Below, one piece after another: positions 1 to 6,444 of a stretch of DNA of 12,165 bases (positions are counted from its first letter, which is position 1; each line of letters starts with the position of its first letter). The DNA is taken from contig CADEHD010000035.1 in NCBI GenBank assembly GCA_902827055.1, positions 1-12,165 on the forward strand, in the 5' to 3' direction. The notes beneath the pieces are model-generated. The model was given only the letters and a program-made list of their open reading frames with translations. It was not told where the DNA came from and did not search any database. The translations under genes were made by a program, and so were the position numbers. This DNA is from an uncultured Chloroflexota bacterium (lineage in GTDB: Bacteria; Chloroflexota; Dehalococcoidia; UBA2979).

Positions 1-509
1 GCTCGTGCCTGGGCATGCAGATGATGGTGGTGGAGTGTGCGCGCCACGTCGCGGGCATGGAAGGCGCGAACACCACCGAGGCCGACGTGCATGCGGCGTT
101 CCCGGTGATCTCGATGCTGTCCGAGCAGCGCAGTGTCGAGAGCATGGGTGGGACGATGCGGCTCGGTGGCTACGACACGCGCGTCGTGCCCGGCACGCGC
201 GCCGCCGCGGCCTACGGCACCGAACTCGCGCGAGAGCGACATCGGCACCGCTACGAGGTGAACAACGCCCTCCTCCCGGCCCTCGAGCAGCACGGTCTCG
301 TCGCCTCGGGCTGGACCATCGACGGTGAGCTCGTCGAGATCATGGAAGTGCGGGACCACCCCTGGATGGTCGGTTCGCAGTTCCACCCCGAGTTCACCTC
401 GCGGCCGAACCGCCCGAACCCCCTGTTCCGCGACTTCATCGGAGCAGCGGTGGCGCACGCAGGTCGGGCGGATAACGCGGCCAGCCAGCGGGAGATGCTC
501 CCCGCGTGA
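1..509 (+). CDS. pyrG: CTP synthase, C-terminal glutaminase domain (5'-truncated by window edge)
   Basis: CTP synthase converts UTP, ATP and glutamine to CTP in the cytoplasm, the last step of de novo pyrimidine nucleotide synthesis. Only the last ~168 codons of the class I glutamine amidotransferase domain are present; the reading frame is open from base 3. The first full codons read Ser-Cys-Leu-Gly-Met-Gln, the nucleophile elbow, so the catalytic Cys is at bases 6-8 (the residue before it is usually hydrophobic, here Ser). The other triad members are the His (384-386) and Glu (390-392) of FHPEFTSRP. The family motif RHRHRYEVN and the ending NPLFRDFIGAA are typical of PyrG, and the C-terminus is the usual length. 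The stop overlaps the next start by 4 nt (GTGA). The synthetase domain lies outside the window. Confidence 0.96.
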   Translation, partial: SCLGMQMMVVECARHVAGMEGANTTEADVHAAFPVISMLSEQRSVESMGGTMRLGGYDTRVVPGTRAAAAYGTELARERHRHRYEVNNALLPALEQHGLVASGWTIDGELVEIMEVRDHPWMVGSQFHPEFTSRPNRPNPLFRDFIGAAVAHAGRADNAASQREMLPA

Positions 510-976
510 TCCTCGTCCTCCGCGCCGTGCACATGCTGTCCCTCTTCTGGATGATGTGGGGGCTCGGAGCCGTCATGTCGCCGGTATGGCGCGCATGGGG
601 TGAGCCGGACCTCGCGACGAAGTCCCTGCTGCTCAGCGAGGCCACCCGCAGCGAGCGCGTCTGGTTGCTCCCTGGGCTTATTGCCACGGGGTTGAGCGGC
701 TTCGCCTGGGCCGCGGCCGCGGACTGGAACCCGGTCACCACCGGGTGGCTGGTGGCGCTCGAGGTGCTGTTCGCCCTGGACGCATTCATCTTCGTGCCGC
801 TGCTCGGTGTGGGCCTGCGCCGCGTCCACCTCCTGGCGCTGCAGGCGGCGAAGCAGGGCGAAATGACCGATGCGCTCCGGGATGCGCTCGCGGACAACGT
901 GCCGCTGGTCTTCGGGACGCTGGTCGCGCTGACGGTGCCCGTGCAGCTCCTGCTGGCGGTGTTCAAGCCGTTCTAG
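506..976 (+). CDS. small integral membrane protein, DUF2269-like
   Basis: The 156-residue protein has about four hydrophobic helices (roughly residues 3-25, 50-72, 77-103 and 130-152), so it should sit in the cytoplasmic membrane. Size, the start MILVLRAVHMLSLFWMMWG, and the pattern of a His in helix 1 with charged loops resemble the uncharacterised DUF2269 family; this is recognition by eye, not a search. I do not know its function. The GTG start overlaps the pyrG stop by 4 nt (GTGA), and a purine-rich GGGAG lies at 490-494, 11 nt upstream, so translation is probably coupled to pyrG. An ATG at 533 is a less likely start because it would cut into helix 1. High GC at third positions supports real coding. 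Confidence 0.8.
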   Translation: MILVLRAVHMLSLFWMMWGLGAVMSPVWRAWGEPDLATKSLLLSEATRSERVWLLPGLIATGLSGFAWAAAADWNPVTTGWLVALEVLFALDAFIFVPLLGVGLRRVHLLALQAAKQGEMTDALRDALADNVPLVFGTLVALTVPVQLLLAVFKPF

Positions 977-1023
977 GGGCTCAGGGGAATCCCGCGACTT
1001 TCTCGGCGCGTCCTCCCAACCTG

Positions 1024-1053
1024 TTGTGTAGTGGGGCGCGAACTTCCTATAAT
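1024..1053 (+). promoter_or_regulatory. sigma-70-type promoter upstream of rho
   Basis: A perfect TATAAT -10 box lies at 1048-1053, in a short AT-richer patch between two GC-rich genes. An imperfect -35 (TTGTGT, 1024-1029) is 18 nt upstream. Transcription would begin near 1060, leaving a leader of about 65 nt before the rho start. No convincing terminator is visible between the membrane-protein stop (976) and this site, so read-through from pyrG remains possible. Confidence 0.6.
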
Positions 1054-1124
1054 CCAACCAGTCGCATCTCGCGACGTCCCTCTTCTATCCCCAGCACCCC
1101 CCTCACTCGCAGCAAATAGGGCTC

Positions 1125-2546
1125 ATGACGCAATTCCCCATCCGTGGGCGCCGAGGCGCCCCCTCAGAGGCTGGCGGCGATGTCCGCCGCGTCGGTCGTC
1201 GCCGTGGCGGTAGTGGCGGCGGCGGAAACGGCGGCAATGGTGGCGCCGACTACGTCGAGAACGTCCCGTTCAACCCCGATGCGCCATCGCTGAACATCTC
1301 CGAACTCGAGAAGCAGCCGCGCGCTGAACTCCTCGACATGGCCACCGAGTTTGGCCTCGAGAACGCTGCGGGCATGCACGGCCAGGAGCTGATCTTCCGG
1401 CTCCTCCAGAAGCAGGCCGAGCGCCAGGGCAACATCTTCTCCAGCGGCGTGCTGACGGTCGTCGATGACGGGTTCGGCTTCCTCCGCGGCGAACGTCTCA
1501 TTCCCGGTCCGAACGATGTGTACGTCTCCCAGTCTCAGATTCGCCGCTTCGGGCTCCGCCCCGGGGACTACGTCACCGGACAGGTGCGGCAGCCCAAGGA
1601 CTCCGAGAAGTACTACGGCCTCCTCCGCGTCGACGCGGTCAATGGTGTCGATCCCGAGGTGGCGAAGCGCCGGCCGTTCTTCGAGAATCTGACGCCGATC
1701 TTCCCGAACCGGATGATCCACCTCGAGACTGCGCCCGGTGAGATCAGCCAGCGGATGATCGACCTGTTCTCGCCGATCGGGCGCGGGCAGCGCGCACTGA
1801 TCGTCTCGCCCCCTAAGGCGGGGAAGACGATGCTGCTCAAGTCGATCGCCCATGGCGTCGCCCAGAACGCACCCGACGCCCACCTCATGGTCCTCCTCGT
1901 GGGCGAACGCCCCGAGGAAGTCACGGATATGCAGCGCTCCGTCCGCGGCGAGGTCATCGCCTCGACGTTCGACGAGCCGGTCGAGGACCACACGCGGGTC
2001 GCCGAGGCCGCGCTCGAGCGCGCCAAGCGCCTCGTCGAGAGCGGCACCGACGTCGTGATCCTCATGGACTCGATCACCCGCCTGGCACGCGCCTACAACA
2101 TCGCGATGCCGACGAGCGGCCGGACACTGTCCGGCGGTATGGACCCGATCGCTCTCTACCCGCCCAAGCGCTTCTTCGGTGCGGCGCGTAACACGGAGGA
2201 GGGCGGCTCGCTGACGATCATCGCGACCTGTCTCATCGAGACTGGATCGCGCATGGATGACGTGATCTTCGAGGAGTTCAAGGGCACCGGGAACATGGAG
2301 CTTCGGCTCCTCCGCCGCCTTGCCGAGAAGCGCGTCTACCCCGCGCTCGACGTCCTGGGCTCGTCCACTCGCCGCGAGGACCTCCTCTTCAGCGAGGAGG
2401 AGCTGCGGCAGATCTGGCTCCTGCGTCGCATGGCGGCCATGGTCGAGGAGAGCGGGCAGGATGCCGCCGAGCGCGTGATCGAGCGAGTTGCGAAGGCCCA
2501 GACCAACGCGGAGTTCCTGATGGGACTCAAGACCGAGGTCATCTAG
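1125..2546 (+). CDS. rho: transcription termination factor Rho
   Basis: Rho is the hexameric RNA-dependent ATPase/helicase that ends transcription at untranslated, C-rich RNA. The 473-residue protein shows a Gly/Arg-rich low-complexity N-terminus (residues ~8-40), a Rho N-terminal helical domain (~55-100), the cold-shock-like RNA-binding domain with DDGFGFLR (~114-121), and the RecA-like motor: Walker A PPKAGKT (229-235), Walker B VVILMDS (310-316), the Q-loop TLSGGMDPIAL (334-344) and the R-loop region FKGTGNMELRL (385-395). All catalytic motifs are intact. Length is somewhat above that of E. coli Rho (419), the difference being mostly the N-terminus. The ATG at 1125 has only a weak, close AGGG (1118-1121). 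The next in-frame ATG, at 1338, would delete part of the N-terminal domain, so 1125 is kept. It is probably transcribed alone from the TATAAT promoter. Confidence 0.97.
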   Translation: MTQFPIRGRRGAPSEAGGDVRRVGRRRGGSGGGGNGGNGGADYVENVPFNPDAPSLNISELEKQPRAELLDMATEFGLENAAGMHGQELIFRLLQKQAERQGNIFSSGVLTVVDDGFGFLRGERLIPGPNDVYVSQSQIRRFGLRPGDYVTGQVRQPKDSEKYYGLLRVDAVNGVDPEVAKRRPFFENLTPIFPNRMIHLETAPGEISQRMIDLFSPIGRGQRALIVSPPKAGKTMLLKSIAHGVAQNAPDAHLMVLLVGERPEEVTDMQRSVRGEVIASTFDEPVEDHTRVAEAALERAKRLVESGTDVVILMDSITRLARAYNIAMPTSGRTLSGGMDPIALYPPKRFFGAARNTEEGGSLTIIATCLIETGSRMDDVIFEEFKGTGNMELRLLRRLAEKRVYPALDVLGSSTRREDLLFSEEELRQIWLLRRMAAMVEESGQDAAERVIERVAKAQTNAEFLMGLKTEVI

Positions 2547-2548
2547 CA

Positions 2549-2575
2549 CCACGATCTCGCTGTGGGCGAGCGTGG
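2549..2575 (+). terminator. GC-rich hairpin just after rho
   Basis: CCACG-AT-CTCGC (2549-2560) pairs with GCGAGCGTGG (2566-2575) around a 5-nt loop, giving ten base pairs with a 2-nt bulge. It begins 2 nt after the rho stop codon. No T run follows, so it is not a classical intrinsic terminator; it could protect the 3' end or act with the second hairpin downstream. Confidence 0.4.
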
Positions 2576-2614
2576 CAACGCCCCGCCCGTCGAGCTCTCC
2601 CCTGCGCCCGGTTC

Positions 2615-2644
2615 CGACATCGCGTTTCTGATGTCGTGACTTTT
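2615..2644 (+). terminator. possible intrinsic terminator of rho
   Basis: CGACATC (2615-2621) and GATGTCG (2630-2636) form a perfect 7-bp stem around an 8-nt loop, followed after 4 nt by TTTT (2641-2644), a rare T run in this GC-rich DNA. This fits a modest Rho-independent terminator, though the T run is short and displaced from the stem. Alternatively it could be an operator for the peptidase gene. Confidence 0.4.
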
Positions 2645-2896
2645 CTCGACTATTGGGGTGGTCACGGCCGCTCTTCATTCGGTACCCTCCGCAGGTCTCG
2701 GCGCTGCCAGGCGCGCGAGGCAGGATGGGCGGCGACCCCGAGGGGTCGGCGCAAGCACGGAATGCGCTGTCCTGTGGCGGGGCGGGGCGTACGTGAGAGG
2801 GCGCCAGCTATTCGGGGGACGATTCCTTCGCTCGTCCGCGCACGACGCAGCAGGACGCTGCTCCGAGCGCGTCGGCATCCCGCTCCACCGGAGCGC

Positions 2897-3979
2897 ATGG
2901 GTGCCGAGTGGCCGCACGCGCGCCTGAGCGTCATCGCGCTCGTCTTCCTCTTCACGACCATCGGCGGGTTCTTCCCGATGACCACGCAGCCGGGAGAGGC
3001 CGGGCCGGGCCTCGCGGTGGCCGCGATGTCGATCCCTGGCCTCCCCGCTTCCGCACCAACCTCCAGCGTGAGTTCGATCGGCGCGCAGCCGGTGCCGCTC
3101 ACCATCACCTCGCCGGCGGTCAGCCAGGTGGCTGTGACGCCGTCGCCGTCCCTGGTCGCCGCGCGAGCCGCCGCAGGCTCCGGCGCTACCGCGTTGTCCC
3201 GGGAGCGCGAGCAAACGCCGATTTTCTACCGATACGAGGTGAAGGTTGGCGACACGGTGGATGGCATCGCGAAGCAGTTCGGCGTGGGCCGCGACTACAT
3301 CACCTGGAACAACGCCGACGTGCAGGGTGACTCCGACCTCGTGAAGCCGGGCCAGCTCCTCCAGGTGCCCTCCGTCGAGGGCATCATCCACTCGGTCCGC
3401 CTTGGTGAGACGCTGACCGAGATCGCCGACCACTACGACGCCAAGGTCGCGGATATCATTGCGTTCCCGGCGAACGGCCTGACGAACCCGAACCGCCTCC
3501 CCGAGAACGGGACGATCCTGGTCCCGGGCGGCCGGATCACGCCGAAGCCCGCGCCTTCGCTTCGCCCGGATCCGCCCGCCCTGGTGGCTGGCCCCTCGGC
3601 AGCGCCCGCCGCGGCGCCCGTGGGCTGGGTCTGGCCACTATCTGGTCCGCTCACGTCGGTCTTCGGGCCCGCGCACCCGCTCGGCATCGATATCAGCGCC
3701 CCGTATGTCCCGGTGGCGGCCGCGCAGGGTGGCGTAGTGGTCTTCGCGGGTGGCGATCGCTGCTGCTCGTACGGGTTCTACGTTGAGGTGCAGCACCCCG
3801 GTGGATACTCGACGCGCTACGCGCACCTCAGCGAGATCCGCGTCTCCCTCGGCCAGGTGGTGAACCAGGGGCAACTGCTCGGTATCAGCGGCAACACCGG
3901 GTACTCGACCGGTCCGCACCTCCACTTCGAGATGCGGCGCAACGGTCAAATCGTCAACCCGCTGTCGTTCCTCCCCTGA
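2897..3979 (+). CDS. exported LysM-LysM-M23 peptidoglycan endopeptidase
   Basis: This 360-residue protein is a predicted cell-wall hydrolase that cuts peptidoglycan cross-links outside the membrane. An N-terminal hydrophobic helix (about residues 10-27, after His-Ala-Arg) acts as signal or anchor; then comes a Pro/Ser/Ala-rich linker (~45-105), LysM 1 (~110-160, YEVKVGDTVDGIAKQFGV), LysM 2 (~162-211), a second Pro/Ala linker, and an M23 (LytM-like) domain (~243-360). M23 ligands seen are Asp265, His310 (YAHL) and the HLHFE pair His341/His343. The first ligand motif is HPLGID (His260-Asp265), one residue longer than the usual HxGxD. A vicinal Cys289-Cys290 pair is present. The ATG at 2897 has GGAG only 3 nt upstream (2890-2893); the upstream GTG at 2636 would add 87 residues before the membrane segment and is unlikely. 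The gene probably belongs to cell-wall remodelling during growth or resuscitation; the exact bond cut cannot be told. Confidence 0.9.
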   Translation: MGAEWPHARLSVIALVFLFTTIGGFFPMTTQPGEAGPGLAVAAMSIPGLPASAPTSSVSSIGAQPVPLTITSPAVSQVAVTPSPSLVAARAAAGSGATALSREREQTPIFYRYEVKVGDTVDGIAKQFGVGRDYITWNNADVQGDSDLVKPGQLLQVPSVEGIIHSVRLGETLTEIADHYDAKVADIIAFPANGLTNPNRLPENGTILVPGGRITPKPAPSLRPDPPALVAGPSAAPAAAPVGWVWPLSGPLTSVFGPAHPLGIDISAPYVPVAAAQGGVVVFAGGDRCCSYGFYVEVQHPGGYSTRYAHLSEIRVSLGQVVNQGQLLGISGNTGYSTGPHLHFEMRRNGQIVNPLSFLP

Positions 3980-4057
3980 TCGACCGGGCTGTGCGCACGA
4001 CCCCAGGATGCCGTGCCGCGACTGGGCCCCGCGCTTGACCCGTGGGATGACTGACGG

Positions 4058-4690
4058 CTAGGCGCGCGGTTCGAGGATGACCAGGCGGGTCTTCTCCGTC
4101 AGTCCACGCTTCTGGATCGTCACGCGCGCGGTCGGCGCCTCGGCCTCAACGCCCAGGGCTCGGACGAACTCCGCCGGCGCGGTGTTTCCGTCCCCCGGCG
4201 CGTAGAGCATCGGGATCACGACCCGCGGCTCGAGTTCGCGACAGACGCGCGCGGCCTCGACCGGTTCGAGTGCGCCTTCGCCGGCTACTGGCACGATCAG
4301 CACATCGATGTCGCCCAGTTGCTCCTTCTGCTCGGCCGTGAGGCGCGCTCCCAGCGAGCCGAGGTGTGCCACCCGCAACTCCTCGGACTCCAGGACGAAC
4401 GCGATGTTGCGCCCGGGCTTCGCGCCGTCCTCGACCGCGCGGAGGCTGGTGGCGACGGCCACGAACTGGACGCCCTGCACCTCGTACTCGCCCGGGCCGT
4501 CCAACACGAGCGGTTCGCCACGCAGGCCGCGCACGTTGTTGTGCGCGGGGCTCGGGTTCGAGATGGTCACGACGTCGGCAGTCGGGCGTCCCATGTCGTA
4601 GCCGGTCTCGCGACCGGCGGGATCCATGACCACGAACGTCCCACCCGCGCGCACGCGAATGCAGGCGTGGCCGAGCCAGCTGATGTCCAT
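4058..4690 (-). CDS. metallo-beta-lactamase-fold protein with degenerate metal site
   Basis: The 210-residue protein aligns by eye along its full length with the Lactamase_B_3/UPF0173-type MBL hydrolases: start ISWLGHACIRVR, DPAGRETGYD, GEPLVLDGPGEYEVQGV, RVAHLGSLG, and VVIPMLY. However, where the family has SHDHPDHNN this protein has SNPSPAHNN (residues 44-52), HLGD is HLGS (Ser112), and PMHY is PMLY (Leu162). His8, His50 and His109 remain. Most metal ligands are therefore gone and hydrolase activity is doubtful. The reading frame is intact and has a strong GGAGG Shine-Dalgarno (4695-4699, complement) 4 nt before the ATG, so it is expressed as a protein, not a pseudogene. It follows fabH after 113 nt and converges on the peptidase gene. 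Function unknown; a structural or ligand-binding role is possible. Confidence 0.85.
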   Translation of the reverse strand: MDISWLGHACIRVRAGGTFVVMDPAGRETGYDMGRPTADVVTISNPSPAHNNVRGLRGEPLVLDGPGEYEVQGVQFVAVATSLRAVEDGAKPGRNIAFVLESEELRVAHLGSLGARLTAEQKEQLGDIDVLIVPVAGEGALEPVEAARVCRELEPRVVIPMLYAPGDGNTAPAEFVRALGVEAEAPTARVTIQKRGLTEKTRLVILEPRA

Positions 4691-4720
4691 AGCGCCTCCG
4701 GAATGTGTGGAGTCATCCTA

Positions 4721-4736
4721 CGGGCGCGCGCGCCCG
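4721..4736. repeat. 16-bp perfect palindrome between fabH and the MBL-fold gene
   Basis: The 16 bases CGGGCGCG/CGCGCCCG are a perfect inverted repeat in the 113-nt gap. Read on the minus strand it lies 68 nt after the fabH stop and 31 nt before the MBL-fold start. No T run follows, so termination is uncertain. A TAGGAT (complement of 4715-4720) directly downstream could be a weak -10 box for the MBL-fold gene, but no matching -35 is visible. Confidence 0.45.
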
Positions 4737-4803
4737 CAGGCGAGTGCATGGTGTCGCCGGGCTTTCGTGGTGTGGCGGCGCGAGCGCGACGGCTCCTCGT
4801 GGC

Positions 4804-5889
4804 TCAGCGCACCTCGAGTGGTTCGGCGGCGCGCGCGACCGGCGCGTCGACGCTGCCAGGGCCGGTGCGTACGCCCGCCCACTCGACGACCATCGCGCCC
4901 CACGCGAGTCCGCCGCCGAACGCGAGCATCAGGAGGTGGTCCCCGGGCCGGAGGCGGCCCTGCGCCGTGGCCTCGGAGAGGGCGATCGGGATCGAGGCGC
5001 TCGAGGTGTTCCCGAAGCGGTCGAGATTCGTGAAGACCCGCTCGCCGGGGAGCCCGAGGTTCCGCGCGACCGCATCGATGATGCGCGCGTTCGCCTGGTG
5101 GGGCACGCACAGCGCGATGTCCGCCACGCGCAGTCCGGCCAGCGCGACCGCCTCGGCCGCCGCCTGGGACATCGCGGTCACCGCCTGGCGGAACACGTTC
5201 CGCCCGTCCATGACGATGTACGGGCCACCCGGGGAACCCGCGATCGCGGGCGCTTCCGGGCCGCCGCAGTAGAGCAGCGACGCGAGGCTGCCGTCGGACC
5301 GCATGACGAACGACTCGAGCGCGCCGGGCTCGGAGGCGGTGCCTCGCTCGAGGACGACCGCGCCTGCGCCGTCCCCGAAGAGGACGCACGTGTTGCGGTC
5401 TGTCCAATCGACAATGCGCGACATGGTCTCGGCGCCGATCACGAGCACACGCCGGGCACCGCCCCCGGCGACGAACTGCATGCCGGTCGACAGCGCCGCC
5501 AGGAACCCGGCGCACGCCGCATTCACATCGAAGGCGCCCGCCCGTCGTGCACCCAGCGCGTCCTGGATTCGCGAGGCCGTGGCCGGGAACACCCCGTCGG
5601 GCGTTGAGGTGCCCACGACGATGAGGTCGATGTCCCCCGCGGCCACGTCCGCCGAAGCCAGCGCGGCGCGCGCGGCGGCCGTACCGAGGGTGCTGGAGCT
5701 CTCGGCGGGGCCTGCGATGCGGCGCTCGCGAATCCCCGAGCGCTCGGTGATCCACTCGTCGGTCGTCTCGACGGTGCGCTCGAGCTCGGCGTTGGTGAGG
5801 ATCCGCGATGGCACGGCGTGCCCTACGCCCGTAATGCGCACGCGCGGGGCGCCCGGCGGAGGGCTGGCGGGGCCGTCGGCTGGGGTCAC
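4804..5889 (-). CDS. fabH: 3-oxoacyl-ACP synthase III (KAS III)
   Basis: FabH condenses acetyl-CoA (or a branched starter) with malonyl-ACP to begin type II fatty-acid synthesis in the cytoplasm. The thiolase-fold triad is complete: Cys126 in NAACAGF, His264 in PHQANARI and Asn294 in NLDRFGNTSSASIP. Other family marks are TTDEWITERSGIRERR (42-57), VLFGDGAGAVVL (169-180) and MLAFGGGLAWGA (321-332). At 361 residues it is ~30 longer than usual, from a 15-residue Pro-rich N-terminal extension and a ~22-residue C-terminal tail. The GTG start (5889) overlaps the sigma-factor stop by 4 nt (GTGA), implying translational coupling; no good Shine-Dalgarno decides a later start. No other fab genes or acyl carrier protein are in the window, so it may be a second, regulated FabH rather than part of the main fab cluster. 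Starter-unit choice cannot be read from the sequence. Confidence 0.95.
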   Translation of the reverse strand: MTPADGPASPPPGAPRVRITGVGHAVPSRILTNAELERTVETTDEWITERSGIRERRIAGPAESSSTLGTAAARAALASADVAAGDIDLIVVGTSTPDGVFPATASRIQDALGARRAGAFDVNAACAGFLAALSTGMQFVAGGGARRVLVIGAETMSRIVDWTDRNTCVLFGDGAGAVVLERGTASEPGALESFVMRSDGSLASLLYCGGPEAPAIAGSPGGPYIVMDGRNVFRQAVTAMSQAAAEAVALAGLRVADIALCVPHQANARIIDAVARNLGLPGERVFTNLDRFGNTSSASIPIALSEATAQGRLRPGDHLLMLAFGGGLAWGAMVVEWAGVRTGPGSVDAPVARAAEPLEVR

Positions 5890-6431
5890 GCGTCTACCTG
5901 TCCGGCCAGCAGCCCGAGAAGCCTGCGGAGCGTGCGATGGTGCAACGCTTTCACGGCACCTTCGCTGCGCCCCATCATATGGCCGATCTGGGCGTTGGTC
6001 AGACCGTCCACGTACTTCAGGGCGATCAGCCGCTGCTGATCCACGTTCAGCTGCTCGATCGCTGAGCGGATCGCCTGGATTCGCTCGTTTCGTTCGAGGT
6101 GCGACTCGGGTCCGGGCGCGCCGCTGGGCAGCGCGATCGCGTCCTCGAGGCTGGCCGCGGGCGGGCGCCGGCCACGGTCGCGGTACCAGTTCACGAGGAG
6201 ATTATGCGCGATCGTCATGAGCCACGAGCCGAACCCGCCCCCGCGCGCTCGGTATCGTGGCAGGCTCGCGAAGGCGTTTGCGAACGTGCGCGCCGCGAGG
6301 TCCTCGGCTTCGGCATCCGAGTGCACACGGGCGCGGATGTAGCCGTATACGGTCGGCGCGTAGCTGCGATACAGCTCCTCGAACGCGCGCGGCTCCTCCG
6401 CACCTGGGGTAATGTCGGGCTCCGGGTGCAT
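5886..6431 (-). CDS. RNA polymerase sigma factor, ECF family
   Basis: This 181-residue protein has the two-domain layout of extracytoplasmic-function sigma factors. Region 2 spans about residues 16-88 (FEELYRSYAPTVYGYIRARV, then AEDLAARTFANAFASL, then FGSWLMTIAHNLLVNWYRDR). Region 4 spans ~122-171 with the helix-turn-helix GLTNAQIGHMMGRSEGAVKALHHRTLRRL. It would direct RNA polymerase to a dedicated promoter set. No anti-sigma factor, zinc-finger ZAS domain or transmembrane partner follows; instead the stop overlaps fabH by 4 nt. The ATG at 6431 has no Shine-Dalgarno, but a TATACT box sits 7 nt upstream, pointing to a leaderless mRNA. The ECF group is not assignable by eye. Confidence 0.93.
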   Translation of the reverse strand: MHPEPDITPGAEEPRAFEELYRSYAPTVYGYIRARVHSDAEAEDLAARTFANAFASLPRYRARGGGFGSWLMTIAHNLLVNWYRDRGRRPPAASLEDAIALPSGAPGPESHLERNERIQAIRSAIEQLNVDQQRLIALKYVDGLTNAQIGHMMGRSEGAVKALHHRTLRRLLGLLAGQVDA

Positions 6432-6438
6432 CGCCGGG

Positions 6439-6444
6439 AGTATA
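6439..6444 (-). promoter_or_regulatory. -10 box of the sigma-factor gene (leaderless transcript)
   Basis: The minus strand reads TATACT (5 of 6 matches to TATAAT), ending 7 nt before the ATG of the sigma gene. RNA would then start at about the A of the start codon, which explains the missing ribosome-binding site. A -35 is unclear: CGGAAT (complement of 6462-6467) is 17 nt upstream and only weakly resembles an ECF GGAA-type element. Confidence 0.5.

Larger units (their letters stand above)
2547..2896 (+). other. 350-nt gap between rho and the peptidase gene; possible long structured leader
   Basis: This stretch holds the two hairpins after rho and then about 250 nt without convincing coding character. 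The peptidase frame is open from a GTG at 2636, but the translation is Arg/Pro-rich, lacks the strong G/C third-position bias of the neighbours and precedes an obvious membrane segment, so I read it as untranslated. A short perfect hairpin GACCCC-GA-GGGGTC lies at 2734-2747. A long leader ahead of a LysM/peptidase gene is the classic setting for a cyclic di-AMP (ydaO) riboswitch, but I could not find the conserved core of that motif. I could not assign a -35/-10 pair with confidence. Confidence 0.4.

Noticed and set aside
1164..2678. Long open frame on the minus strand across rho
   Set aside because: It lies antisense to an unmistakable rho gene, its translation is His/Arg/Asp-rich without any recognisable domain, and such shadow frames are expected in high-GC DNA.
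2660..2830. Cyclic di-AMP (ydaO) or cobalamin riboswitch
   Set aside because: The conserved core segments of these classes could not be found by eye; kept only as an open question about a structured leader.
2636..2896. N-terminal extension of the peptidase from a GTG at 2636
   Set aside because: The translation is Arg-rich, lacks third-position GC bias, overlaps a terminator-like hairpin, and would put 87 residues before the membrane segment.
3980..4057. Bidirectional terminator between the convergent peptidase and MBL-fold genes
   Set aside because: Only an 8-bp palindrome GTGCGCAC (3991-3998) is present; it cannot form a useful hairpin and there is no T or A run.
4035..4063. TTGACC as a -35 box in the convergent gap
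   Set aside because: No -10 at proper spacing, and it would drive transcription antisense into the MBL-fold gene.
4319..5607. Plus-strand open frames across the MBL-fold gene and fabH
   Set aside because: Arg/Ala/Pro-rich low-complexity translations opposite clear genes; no ribosome-binding site or domain.
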